From positions 2,567,501 through 2,631,500 of the forward strand of contig NZ_AKVN02000001.1 in the NCBI RefSeq assembly GCF_000271485.2: DNA of 64,000 nucleotides, written 5' to 3'. The notes below the pieces were generated by a model, which was not told the DNA's origin, did no database searches, and saw nothing but the letters and a program-made list of their open reading frames with translations. Both the position numbers and the translations under genes were made by a program. The stretch is from Pelosinus fermentans DSM 17108. GTDB taxonomy: Bacteria > Bacillota > Negativicutes > DSM-13327. Positions 55,550-63,905 of the stretch are shown here, one piece after another. Each line of letters begins with the position of its first letter. Positions within the stretch are counted from its first letter, which is position 1.

Positions 55550-56302
55550 TCACCTCATTTTATTAATAATACTCGCTAATCGTCCTGCTCCAAACCCATT
55601 GTCAATATTTACCACTGATATTCCGGCTGCACAGCTATTTAACATACTTAATAAAGCTGCTAACCCATTAAAACTAGCACCGTAGCCCACACTAGTAGGC
55701 AATGCAATTACTGGTTTAGCAACCATACCTCCAACGACACTAGCCAAGGCGCCTTCCATACCTGCAGCTACAATAATTACATTAGCATTTTGAATAATAT
55801 CTTGATGCGCAAATAATCGGTGGATACCAGCAACGCCAACATCATAAACGCGCTCTACTTTATTTCCCATGATTTCTGCTGTAACAGCGGCCTCTTCAGC
55901 GACAGGTATGTCGCTTGTACCCGCAGACATAACGAGAACAAATCGTTGACTATCAGGTTCTATCGTATCACGTTTAACATAAATTATTTTAGGTACTTCG
56001 TAGAACTGTGCTTCTGGCAGTACAGCCTTTACCACTGCATACATAGCTTCAGTTGCTCGAGTAGCTAATATACTATTGTTATGTACAGCTAAACTTTTCA
56101 TAATTGTTGCTACTTGTTCTGCTGTTTTCCCTTGACAAAATATCACTTCAGGGAATCCCTGTCTGATCATACGATGATGATCAATTTTTACAAAGTCTAA
56201 ATCTTCATATGGTAAAATTTTAAGCTTATCTATTGCTTCATCCAAAGACAATCGACTTGCTTGAAAGTCTTGCAATACATTGCGTAAATTATTAATATCC
56301 AT
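55550..56302 (-). CDS. larB: Nickel-pincer cofactor biosynthesis protein LarB
   Basis: Carboxylates and hydrolyses nicotinic acid adenine dinucleotide, the first step to the nickel-pincer cofactor. 250 aa. N-terminal helical region and C-terminal PurE/AIR-carboxylase-like domain with SAGTSDIPVAEEAAVTAE and GMEGALASVVGG. AAGGAG precedes the ATG. larC follows; larE and a LarA-type enzyme are not in the window. Confidence 0.93.
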   Translation of the reverse strand: MDINNLRNVLQDFQASRLSLDEAIDKLKILPYEDLDFVKIDHHRMIRQGFPEVIFCQGKTAEQVATIMKSLAVHNNSILATRATEAMYAVVKAVLPEAQFYEVPKIIYVKRDTIEPDSQRFVLVMSAGTSDIPVAEEAAVTAEIMGNKVERVYDVGVAGIHRLFAHQDIIQNANVIIVAAGMEGALASVVGGMVAKPVIALPTSVGYGASFNGLAALLSMLNSCAAGISVVNIDNGFGAGRLASIINKMR

Positions 56303-56388
56303 GTTTGTCTCCTTAATTAATAGTTTAGTTCAATTGAATAAGATTGCTTTCTATTATATCACTTTTCTAATTTATAAGCATATAATAC

Positions 56389-56416
56389 TAAAAACTTGGC
56401 CTTAGCCAAGTTTTTA
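56389..56416 (-). terminator. Terminator after the HD-GYP gene
   Basis: Palindrome CTAAAAACTTGGC-CTTA-GCCAAGTTTTTAG overlaps the HD-GYP stop codon (56414-56416). It ends in a T-run on the minus strand and is symmetrical enough to act on both strands. Confidence 0.8.
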
Positions 56417-57442
56417 GTAACTTGTAGCAATAATAGCAATATCTGGTTCGTGTAATAGATTTATTATGCCAGCCGGAGTCGTAATTAATGGTCGTGCTAA
56501 ATTACTACTGTTGAGTCTAAGAACCTTACCTTCTATACCATTCGTAAGTTTGACATTACTATCAATTTGATAAGGAATAGCAATGCGATTAAATGCTTCT
56601 ATTACATTTGAATCAAAATGAATCTCACTGCCTTTGTTAATAATTTCCATTGCCTCAAAAGAGCTCAGGCGTGAGCGGTATACTCGATTTGTAGTCAGCG
56701 CATCATAAACATCTGCAACAGCTACAATTCGTGCTAATGGATGGATCTGATGCCCTGATATTCCCCAAGGATATCCACTGCCATCGCAGCGTTCATGGTG
56801 CTGTAATGCCATAAATGTAACACGATAATCTAGGTAAGTATCTATTTTAAGAATATTATAACCAAGAGCAGCGTGTTCTTTAATTTCGTTAAACTCTTCT
56901 GATGTTAGTTGACCTTGCTTATCTAAAATATACTTTGTGATTCTAGTTTTCCCAAAATCATGCAGTAATCCGCCCATACCTAAAAGGCATAATTCATCAT
57001 AAGGCAAATCCATCGCAATACCGATAATTATAGAGAACAGACCCACGTTGACGCTATGCATAAATAAATAATCACTTGTAGAATTAACGTCATCTAAATA
57101 CATGAGAACATTTTTATTTTTCGCTAATGTAGATACAATATCATTTACATAATTCTGCAATTGTGTTAAATGTCGAACTAAACCATCAGTACTGTTAAAA
57201 GCATCTTCAACATTTGAAATTAATTTTAACCTAGTATCCATATTAATTAAATCATATGCTTTACTAATTTCATAATTACTAGTTTTATCATCACGCACAG
57301 AAATAGAAAAGATTTCATGCTTTTTAAGTAAATTAATTAATTCCTGTTTTAATGGCATACCTGCTGTTACGAGTGTCCTACCATATCTATCGACGATATC
57401 TTGTGCTAAAATCATATTTTCCTTGACATCATTTAACAACAT
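56414..57442 (-). CDS. HD-GYP domain protein, probable cyclic-di-GMP phosphodiesterase
   Basis: 342 aa. The HD pair is at 161-162 in LLHDFGKTRI and the GYP motif at 223-225 in HHERCDGSGYP, so the catalytic residues are intact. The first 110 residues have no recognised sensor domain, and there is no membrane span, so it is cytoplasmic. The ATG at 57442 lies 16 bases after AGGAGG; an in-frame ATT only 8 bases after it is an alternative start adding three residues. The 296-base region upstream (57443-57738) holds three AACGT copies (57686-57710) and no clear gene. Confidence 0.85.
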   Translation of the reverse strand: MLLNDVKENMILAQDIVDRYGRTLVTAGMPLKQELINLLKKHEIFSISVRDDKTSNYEISKAYDLINMDTRLKLISNVEDAFNSTDGLVRHLTQLQNYVNDIVSTLAKNKNVLMYLDDVNSTSDYLFMHSVNVGLFSIIIGIAMDLPYDELCLLGMGGLLHDFGKTRITKYILDKQGQLTSEEFNEIKEHAALGYNILKIDTYLDYRVTFMALQHHERCDGSGYPWGISGHQIHPLARIVAVADVYDALTTNRVYRSRLSSFEAMEIINKGSEIHFDSNVIEAFNRIAIPYQIDSNVKLTNGIEGKVLRLNSSNLARPLITTPAGIINLLHEPDIAIIATSY

Positions 57443-57738
57443 TTGCTGAATTTTTGTTACCTCCTATCCAGGGTATGTTCTCCTTATGTAGCAAACCCAG
57501 CTTGTTTATGATAATTCTACATAAATTTAACATTTCCCTTCTAAATCTAAAGAAAATATTGGCTGTAATATTATATGGATCTAAAATAAATGTTGTGACA
57601 TTCTCATCGAAAGGAAAGTACAAGATCGCATAATCAAGGATATAGTCGTCTATTAAGATTATATTTTTATCAGGGAATATTGTTAAACGTCAAATTAACG
57701 TTAGAACGTTTCTAAGTGAAAAATATCTTAAAGGATAA

Positions 57739-57936
57739 TTAATCTTGTCTGCAAAAGTCTAGAAAGTTATTGTTTTTACCAAGTTCTTCAATTTTGTGTT
57801 TTGCATCTCTTATGGTTTTTCCAAGATTAGCAACTTTTTTCATTTTAGTATCTGTTAAAATAAATTCACGATTTGACATTATAATATGTTCTTTCAAATC
57901 ATTACCACACCAAAATTGAGTAATTTCCGCTTCCAT
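57739..57936 (-). CDS. Small hypothetical protein (65 aa)
   Basis: I do not recognise this protein. It is charged, with a predicted helical, Lys-rich segment at about 30-55 (TKMKKVANLGKTIRDAKHKI) and two cysteines (10 and 62). GGGAG lies 9 bases before the ATG, supporting translation. It stands alone between the HD-GYP gene and the plus-strand genes. A shorter start at Met20 is possible. Confidence 0.5.
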   Translation of the reverse strand: MEAEITQFWCGNDLKEHIIMSNREFILTDTKMKKVANLGKTIRDAKHKIEELGKNNNFLDFCRQD

Positions 57937-58114
57937 TTAAACAGCTCCCTTTACTAAATTCTTAAATTAATATTTCGGCAAAAGGACATGATTCCCTGCA
58001 AAGTTAATCACTTCTAGGACCGTGTTTAATTTTCATAGAAAATAACCAGAAGTATAACTAACTAAATATAACCAGACAATGTGGAAGGCATAACATCTGA
58101 CTATATTTTACCAA

Positions 58115-58144
58115 TAGACTTTATTAGATTCAAAAAGATATACT
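58115..58144 (+). promoter_or_regulatory. Predicted promoter of the 47-aa gene
   Basis: TAGACT (58115-58120), 18 bases, TATACT (58139-58144) on the plus strand, about 40 bases before the start codon. The -35 match is weak. Confidence 0.5.
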
Positions 58145-58184
58145 AAAAAATATCCACAAAAATAATTTAAAATGAGGCGATATT

Positions 58185-58328
58185 TTGAGACGTTTTAATC
58201 GCACGATTGATTGGACTGTCAAATGGAGTAAAAAATTATATCCAGATCGCACGAATGAATGGGACAAGCAGCAACAAGCCTTGAAGAATCTGAAAACAAT
58301 CGATATATTATTACATAAGAAATTATAA
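58185..58328 (+). CDS. Small basic protein of unknown function (47 aa, TTG start)
   Basis: An unrecognised plus-strand gene. It starts with TTG at 58185, 7 bases after GAGG, and ends with TAA at 58328. The product (MRRFNRTIDWTVKWSKKLYP... ILLHKKL) is strongly basic, rich in Trp and Lys, without a signal peptide or membrane span. A candidate promoter lies upstream and a very strong terminator 3 bases downstream, which together argue for a real transcription unit. It is convergent with the minus-strand 65-aa gene's neighbourhood. No function can be assigned. Confidence 0.6.
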   Translation: MRRFNRTIDWTVKWSKKLYPDRTNEWDKQQQALKNLKTIDILLHKKL

Positions 58329-58330
58329 GG

Positions 58331-58368
58331 CAATAAAAATAGGTGACAAATATCACCTATTTTTATTG
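58331..58368 (+). terminator. Strong terminator after the 47-aa gene
   Basis: 16-bp perfect stem CAATAAAAATAGGTGA/TCACCTATTTTTATTG with a 6-base loop; the 3' arm contains a T5 run. It starts 3 bases after the stop. Confidence 0.85.
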
Positions 58369-58473
58369 GCCTTATTCCTCGTATAAGTATTTTATTCATC
58401 TAGCTCGTTGTCATACATAATTAGCTAATATCAAGGTATACTTATATTATCCGTTTAGTTGGAGATGGTGTAT

Positions 58474-58998
58474 ATGAGCAATCAAACGCTATTTTGGGCA
58501 AGTCTAATATTTTCATGGTTGTCTACTCTATTTCTAAAAAAAGAAGATCTAAGGCGATATATGCCTGTTTCTTTATTTTGTATGCTTACTTTTGCTTTTA
58601 TCTTTGAGACTGGTATTACCTTACATTGGTGGGCAGTAAAAGAGACCTTTTTCCCTCTTATAAATTTGCCAATATTCCTTTATGGTGCTTATCCTATTGG
58701 TACAATCTGGATTTTCAAATACACTTATGGACACTTTTGGCTGTTTCTTATCACAAATATCATTTTAGATTATATCTTGATATTTTTCCTGATTGATTGG
58801 TTTGTTCAGCGCGGTGTCTGGGAAGCTTACATAACTTATTCTCAAGTATTATTTATCACTACCTCACTCGCTATCCTTATCTACGGATACCAGATGTGGC
58901 AAGAAGGGCAGCAGGAAACAGGAGTTATGCTTAATGGACGGTCTGCAATCTGCAAACCACTTAGCAAGGAAAATCCGGATGAACCTAACAATCAGTAA
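58474..58998 (+). CDS. CBO0543-like integral membrane protein
   Basis: 174 aa with about five hydrophobic segments (LFWASLIFSWLSTLF, MPVSLFCMLTFAFIF, FPLINLPIFLYGAY, FWLFLITNIILDYILIFFLI, VLFITTSLAILIYGYQMW) and a polar tail. It resembles the CBO0543 family of Firmicute membrane proteins of unknown function, which often occur in spore-formers. I start at the ATG at 58474, 9 bases after GGAG, rather than the one 5 codons earlier, which overlaps that site. It stands alone on the plus strand. Confidence 0.65.
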   Translation: MSNQTLFWASLIFSWLSTLFLKKEDLRRYMPVSLFCMLTFAFIFETGITLHWWAVKETFFPLINLPIFLYGAYPIGTIWIFKYTYGHFWLFLITNIILDYILIFFLIDWFVQRGVWEAYITYSQVLFITTSLAILIYGYQMWQEGQQETGVMLNGRSAICKPLSKENPDEPNNQ

Positions 58999-59152
58999 AT
59001 TCACTTTCAACAATCACATCTTAATGATCCCTCACGATATTCAGCTCATGAAAACTATAAAAAAAAACGACGGTCAAATTAAATCTTTCCGTCATATATA
59101 TATTCTTTAATTTTTTTACATAAAATCCCTCAGAAACACTTTTATCTAAACA

Positions 59153-59179
59153 AAGGGTTCGCAAAAAATGCGAACCCTT
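59153..59179 (-). terminator. Terminator after tRNA-Pro
   Basis: Stem AAGGGTTCGCA/TGCGAACCCTT with loop TTTTT, followed by TGTTTAG on the minus strand, 19 bases past the tRNA 3' end. Confidence 0.75.
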
Positions 59180-59197
59180 AAATTTACTATGTTTTGC

Positions 59198-59274
59198 TGG
59201 TCGGAGCGGCGAGATTCGAACTCACGGCCTCTACCACCCCAAGGTAGCGCTCTACCAAACTGAGCCACGCCCCG
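59198..59274 (-). tRNA. tRNA-Pro (anticodon GGG)
   Basis: 77 bases on the minus strand. Acceptor arms CGGGGCG/CGCTCCG (one G-T pair), discriminator A, and encoded CCA (59198-59200). Anticodon stem CTACC/GGTAG with loop TTGGGGT puts GGG at 59238-59240, for proline codons CCC/CCU. The T-loop GTTCGAATC is normal. It sits between thrB and a terminator. Confidence 0.96.
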
Positions 59275-59321
59275 ACTGACAGAATCTATTGTACCCTTTT
59301 TTAGGTAGTATGTCAATAAAT

Positions 59322-60230
59322 TCATTCAATAACTTTTGCGCCTTCAGCATCAATGCTAAGCGTAATATATTTGGATTTTACATCACACTTAGCAAAAGCT
59401 TGAACCATAGCCATACCTATTCTATCGCAATTAGATTCTGTAAAGGCAATTAAACAAGGGCCGGCACCGCTTAAAGCTGCACCATACGCACCTTTAGCTA
59501 CAGCTGCATCAAATACCTGCTGCATACCAGGAATAAGCTGCAGCCTATAGGGTTGATGAACTTTATCTTCAAGTGCATATTGCAAATGATGAAATTCGCC
59601 TTTACACAATGCTCCAATTAATAACGCCACCCTGCTAATATTAAAGACGGCATCTTTCATTGTTATTGTGTCTGGTAATACTTGACGTGCTGTATGCGTA
59701 GATAAATTAAACTCAGGAATTGCCACTACCATATTGAGCATTTTCTCGGGCATAAAACGTAAATAGACAGGTTGATTACCTTGCATTACACTTATGGTAA
59801 TTCCTCCAAAAATTGCAGGTGCTACATTATCTGGATGACCTTCTATTATAGTAGCCATGGAGAATATCTCCTCTTGAGTTAATGTATTTCCTGTTGCCTG
59901 ATTTGCTGCTATAAGCCCGCCTACAATAGCAGCAGCGCTACTGCCTAAACCACGGGCAAGAGGAATCTTGTTATATAACTTAAGATATATTCCTTGATAG
60001 GGCTTTCCTACTTTATCTAATACTGCTTGCACAGCTTGATAAATAATATTATTCCTATCAGTTGGAATACGCCCGTTACCTTCACCCTCTATCTCAATCC
60101 TTAAAGTTCCTTCGTCACTTAAAGATAATTCGAGCTCACTATAAATAGTACAAGCTATGCCTACCGTGTCAAAACCAGGTCCACAATTAGCAGTAGTTCC
60201 TGGCACACGAACTTTAACTGTAATCGACAT
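59322..60230 (-). CDS. thrB: Homoserine kinase
   Basis: Phosphorylates homoserine for threonine synthesis. 302 aa, GHMP family. ATP loop PLARGLGSSAAAIVGG is at 90-105, and VRVPGTTANCGPGFDTVG is the conserved start. GGGAG precedes the ATG. It follows hom by 31 bases. thrC is not adjacent, unlike Bacillus hom-thrC-thrB. Confidence 0.95.
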   Translation of the reverse strand: MSITVKVRVPGTTANCGPGFDTVGIACTIYSELELSLSDEGTLRIEIEGEGNGRIPTDRNNIIYQAVQAVLDKVGKPYQGIYLKLYNKIPLARGLGSSAAAIVGGLIAANQATGNTLTQEEIFSMATIIEGHPDNVAPAIFGGITISVMQGNQPVYLRFMPEKMLNMVVAIPEFNLSTHTARQVLPDTITMKDAVFNISRVALLIGALCKGEFHHLQYALEDKVHQPYRLQLIPGMQQVFDAAVAKGAYGAALSGAGPCLIAFTESNCDRIGMAMVQAFAKCDVKSKYITLSIDAEGAKVIE

Positions 60231-60261
60231 ATAATATCTCCCATCTCATTATCGTGGAATA

Positions 60262-61557
60262 TTATGCAAAGTCTTCTGCTTCTACTCGAATTACGCTACT
60301 TATTTTATTTACTACTGACATGCCGGAAATTGTATTAATAGCCAATCGTAGATTAGCATCAGATACTTGGTAAGTAATCAATACCAGTTCAGAAGAGTTA
60401 TTTACTTTTCGTTTTTGAATAACAGAGTGCAAACTTACTTGCTGTGCGCCAAAAGCACCAGCGATTGCAGCTAATACACCAGGCTTATCTGCTACTAATA
60501 ATCGAATATAATAAGGTGATTCTGTATTTTGTACAGGGCAAAAACTTTTTTGTGAAAAACAAGTGCAAAGAATACGGCTGTTTGCATTATGGGTAATATT
60601 ACGAGCTACATCAATAATATCAGACACTACAGCACTAGCTGTAGGCATGCCGCCAGCACCGCGTCCATAAAACATAGTTTCTCCTACCGCATCACCTTTT
60701 ATATAAATAGCATTAAAAACGTCGTGAACTGAAGCTAACGGGTGCTTTGCAGGGATAAAGGCTGGGTGCACACGTACATCAATACCACGTTCATCATCTT
60801 TAGCAATTGCCAATAATTTAATTACATATCCAAGTTCTTTTGCATAAGTAATATCTTCTGTGGAAATAGTAGTAATACCCTCAACGTAAACATCATCGAT
60901 AGATACTCTGCTACCGAAAGCAATCGAAGCTAGTATTGCAATTTTGCGAGCAGCATCAAATCCTCCTACATCAGCAGTAGGGTCAGCTTCAGCGTATCCC
61001 TTAGCCTGAGCTTCGGCTAAGACACTATTAAAATCCAGACCTTCATTTGCCATTTTAGTAAGCATGTAATTTGTTGTACCATTAATGATTCCCATAACTT
61101 CGCTAATTTTGTTTGCTGCCAAACATTGCTTTAAAGGGCGAATAATAGGAATTCCTCCAGCAACGCTGGCTTCAAATAAAAAGTCTACCTTACTTTTATC
61201 AGCAGCTTCAAATATTTCCTGACCATGTTTTGCTACAACATCCTTATTGGCTGTTACTACATGTTTACCAGCGACTAATGCTTGAACAATATAGTCCTTA
61301 GTAGGATTCATGCCACCCATGACTTCCACTATAATATCAATATCTGGGTCATTAATAATATCATCAATTGTAGTGGTAAATTCAGCATCGACATCTATAT
61401 TTCGATTTTTATCAAGTTGACGGACCATTATTTTTTTTATATTTACAGGTATACCAACCTTTTGTGAAATATCATTTGCATTTTCGGTAAGTATTTTAAC
61501 AACGCTAGTTCCGACAGTTCCCATGCCAAGTAAACCAATAGTAATTGTCTTTCTCAT
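60262..61557 (-). CDS. hom: Homoserine dehydrogenase
   Basis: Reduces aspartate semialdehyde to homoserine, the branch to threonine and methionine. 431 aa. NAD(P) motif GLLGMGTVGTSV is near 8-19, the catalytic region has GIINGTTNYMLTKM and GYAEADPTADVGGFDAARK, and a C-terminal ACT domain (about 350-425) suggests threonine feedback. AAAGGAG precedes the ATG. It follows the ACT-domain gene by 17 bases. Confidence 0.96.
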   Translation of the reverse strand: MRKTITIGLLGMGTVGTSVVKILTENANDISQKVGIPVNIKKIMVRQLDKNRNIDVDAEFTTTIDDIINDPDIDIIVEVMGGMNPTKDYIVQALVAGKHVVTANKDVVAKHGQEIFEAADKSKVDFLFEASVAGGIPIIRPLKQCLAANKISEVMGIINGTTNYMLTKMANEGLDFNSVLAEAQAKGYAEADPTADVGGFDAARKIAILASIAFGSRVSIDDVYVEGITTISTEDITYAKELGYVIKLLAIAKDDERGIDVRVHPAFIPAKHPLASVHDVFNAIYIKGDAVGETMFYGRGAGGMPTASAVVSDIIDVARNITHNANSRILCTCFSQKSFCPVQNTESPYYIRLLVADKPGVLAAIAGAFGAQQVSLHSVIQKRKVNNSSELVLITYQVSDANLRLAINTISGMSVVNKISSVIRVEAEDFA

Positions 61558-61574
61558 TATTGTTTCGCTCCTTT

Positions 61575-62021
61575 TTAAGCTTGACCTAACACTTCTAAGC
61601 GTTTAACGCCTTCAACCATTCTTACTTTATCTAGTAAAGCTTCTAAATCAATTACTAATTCAGCCGTTTCAATAGAAATAGTAGCATTGGCCACACCTTG
61701 AAGCGGTATACCTTGGTTAATTGTTAGCACACTACCACGTTCATTGGCAATTGTATTTAAGACTCTTGATAGAACACCTTGTTTATGCTCAAGCAAAAGT
61801 GCTAATGTTACTATTTTTTCTTTACTTGCTTCGTAAAAAGGAAAGACATAATCTTTATATTTATAGTAAGCACTGCGACTCAACTCCATTTTTTCTACAG
61901 CCTCATTAATTGTACGTGCTTCACCACGTTTTAACATATCTTTTACTTTAATTGTCTTTTTTATCGCTTCAGGTAATATTTCTTCACGAACTAGAAAAAA
62001 TACAGATTTTTGTCCTATCAC
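61575..62021 (-). CDS. ACT domain-containing protein (PheB-like)
   Basis: 148 aa. An N-terminal helix-turn-helix-like region (RGEARTINEAVEKMELSRSAYYKYKDYVFPF) is followed by an ACT domain (about 70-145). This is the PheB/UPF0735 family often found just before hom in Firmicutes; an amino-acid-sensing regulatory role is likely but unproven. The start is GTG at 62021 with GGGGG 7 bases upstream. First gene of the hom-thrB operon. Confidence 0.87.
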   Translation of the reverse strand: MIGQKSVFFLVREEILPEAIKKTIKVKDMLKRGEARTINEAVEKMELSRSAYYKYKDYVFPFYEASKEKIVTLALLLEHKQGVLSRVLNTIANERGSVLTINQGIPLQGVANATISIETAELVIDLEALLDKVRMVEGVKRLEVLGQA

Positions 62022-62074
62022 TGCTATACCCCCTTAGTATTACTCATGCGGATAATAATCTATTCTCAGTAGAC

Positions 62075-62104
62075 AGTATAGCACTACTACACTACAAAAA
62101 ACAA
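62075..62104 (-). promoter_or_regulatory. Predicted promoter of the ACT-hom-thrB operon
   Basis: TTGTTT (62099-62104), 18 bases, extended -10 TGCTATACT (TATACT at 62075-62080) on the minus strand. No T-box or riboswitch is visible in the short leader. Confidence 0.6.
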
Positions 62105-62116
62105 GTATTATTAATA

Positions 62117-62153
62117 AAAAAAATGGTCAATCTGTACAGATTGACCATTTTTA
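62117..62153 (-). terminator. Terminator after spoIVA
   Basis: Perfect palindrome TGGTCAATCT-GTAC-AGATTGACCA flanked by A- and T-runs, so it could work on both strands. It lies about 41 bases past the spoIVA stop. Confidence 0.88.
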
Positions 62154-62193
62154 TCAATTTCTCAGCTATCATTTTTGTTTTTATAAGTTTTAT

Positions 62194-63672
62194 TTAAAAA
62201 ATAATACATATTAATCCGCCACTCCCATCGTTTACAACTTTTTGTAAGGTATCACGCAATTTTATCTGTGTATTTTCTGGCATACCAGCAAGTTTATTTT
62301 GAATGCCTTCCCGGACTAAAGCATTTAGTGATTTACCAAATAAATTTGTCCGCCATATTTTTTCTGGCTCTCCTTCAAATTCTCTCATGAGATATTGAAC
62401 GAGTTCTTCGCTTTGCTTTTCACTGCCAATAATAGGTGATATTTCAGCTTGAACATCAGTTCTAATAATATGTAATGACGGTGCAGATGCTTTTAATCTC
62501 ACACCAAAGCGATTCCCTGTTTTTATAATTTCTGGTTCCTCTAGAACCATTTCATCCAGCTGTGGTGATACAATGCCATATCCAGTTAAATTAACTTGCT
62601 CTAGCGCACTTGCTATTTTATCATACTCACGTTTTGCAACAGATAAGTCTTGCATTAGACGCAATAAATGGTGTTCACCTGATATCGTAAAGCCTGTCAA
62701 TTCTTCTAATACTTGATAAAATAAATCAGTTCTGGCTGTAATCTCAATTACTGCAATACCATTTCCAAGATCCATATCGTGCAAAATTACATCTGCAATA
62801 AAATCGTAACCTGATAAATCATCAATGGCTCGATCAATGTCTCTAAGTCTTCTTACATATTGGACTACCTCGCGTACTGCACCATCAAACTTTTCTCTAA
62901 GCCAATGATCAGTTTCCAATTCTTCAATCCATTTCGGCAAAGAAATATTTACTTCTTTTACTGGAAATTCATATAAAACTTCTTGTAAAATGGCATAAAT
63001 ATCATCTTGATTAAGTTGAATACAATCTACAGGTACTACAGGAACATCATATTCATTTTCTAACTTTGCTACTAATTCACGGGTTTCTTTTGAAGTTGGC
63101 CGGCATGTATTTAATATGACTAAGAATGGTTTTTCTAATGCTTTTAATTCGTTAATAACTCGCTCTTCAGCAGGTACATATTTTTCGCGGGGTAAGTCTG
63201 TTACACTGCCATCAGTAGTAATTACTAAACCAATCGTAGAATGCTCATCAATTACTTTCTTTGTACCAACTTCTGCGGCCTCTTGAAATGGAATTTCATG
63301 ATCAAACCAAGGTGTAAGGACCATACGGGGGCCATCTTGCTCTTCATATCCTAATGCACCATCGACAGTATAGCCCACGCAATCAACCATTCTGACTCTA
63401 ACATTTATATTATCCTTAACACTAATTTCGACAGCTTCGTTTGGAATAAATTTAGGCTCCGTTGTCATAATTGTTTTGCCAGCGGCACTTTGTGGCAGCT
63501 CATCCTTAGCTCTTTCTTTCTCATATGGATCAATCATGTTAGGTAAAACCATCGTTTCCATGAATCGTTTAATAAACGTTGATTTTCCTGTTCTGACTGG
63601 GCCTACAACACCAATGTAAATATCACCACCAGTGCGTTCGGCAATATCCCGAAATAAATCGAATTTTTCCAT
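62194..63672 (-). CDS. spoIVA: Stage IV sporulation protein A
   Basis: ATPase that polymerises on the forespore surface as the basement layer of the spore coat. 492 aa, the usual length. Walker A GPVRTGKS is at 24-31, a conserved start MEKFDLFRDIAERTGGDIYIG, middle and C-terminal domains intact, ending in the hydrophobic GGLICIIF used for membrane or SpoVM contact. A GGGAGGG ribosome site precedes the ATG. A SigE-like promoter is predicted. Its presence is the strongest evidence for sporulation in this organism. Confidence 0.97.
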   Translation of the reverse strand: MEKFDLFRDIAERTGGDIYIGVVGPVRTGKSTFIKRFMETMVLPNMIDPYEKERAKDELPQSAAGKTIMTTEPKFIPNEAVEISVKDNINVRVRMVDCVGYTVDGALGYEEQDGPRMVLTPWFDHEIPFQEAAEVGTKKVIDEHSTIGLVITTDGSVTDLPREKYVPAEERVINELKALEKPFLVILNTCRPTSKETRELVAKLENEYDVPVVPVDCIQLNQDDIYAILQEVLYEFPVKEVNISLPKWIEELETDHWLREKFDGAVREVVQYVRRLRDIDRAIDDLSGYDFIADVILHDMDLGNGIAVIEITARTDLFYQVLEELTGFTISGEHHLLRLMQDLSVAKREYDKIASALEQVNLTGYGIVSPQLDEMVLEEPEIIKTGNRFGVRLKASAPSLHIIRTDVQAEISPIIGSEKQSEELVQYLMREFEGEPEKIWRTNLFGKSLNALVREGIQNKLAGMPENTQIKLRDTLQKVVNDGSGGLICIIF

Positions 63673-63697
63673 TTACCGTTTCCCTCCCTACAGCTAT

Positions 63698-63725
63698 GCT
63701 TTATGGAAAATACTAGCGTATATTC
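63698..63725 (-). promoter_or_regulatory. Possible sigma-E promoter of spoIVA
   Basis: GAATATA (63719-63725), 13 bases, CATAAAGC (63698-63705) on the minus strand resembles the SigE pattern (ATA-type -35, CATA-type -10). Bacillus spoIVA is SigE-controlled. The -10 match is partial. Confidence 0.4.
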
Positions 63726-63867
63726 TACACTCGCAAACCATCCCTCCCTTAATGAAAAAATAAGAATCGAATGAAATGAAATGAAATAGTATTTTAAAAT
63801 TAACTAAATAGTAGTCAATTAATCATTATAAATATATGACATGCCAGCAATATTATTACAAAGTAAG

Positions 63868-63899
63868 AAAAAAGACTGGGCCTAAGCCCAGTCTTTTTT
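63868..63899 (-). terminator. Terminator after plsY
   Basis: Perfect stem GACTGGGC/GCCCAGTC with a 4-base loop, flanked by A6 and T6, so bidirectional. It lies 7 bases past the plsY stop. Confidence 0.9.
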
Positions 63900-63905
63900 C
63901 TTACT

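Noticed and set aside
57429-57623. 64-codon open frame overlapping the HD-GYP start
   Set aside because: No ribosome site, no recognisable features, and it contains the HD-GYP ribosome binding site.
58130-58399. 89-codon minus-strand open frame over the 47-aa plus-strand gene
   Set aside because: It reads through a strong terminator, has low-complexity hydrophobic content and no convincing ribosome site; the opposite strand has a complete gene layout.
59056-59096. GACGG/CCGTC hairpin after the CBO0543-like gene
   Set aside because: Only a 5-bp stem with a long loop; too weak to call a terminator.
63770-63787. Three-copy ATGAA tandem repeat upstream of spoIVA
   Set aside because: Too short and too A+T-rich to mean more than chance; not near a promoter element.
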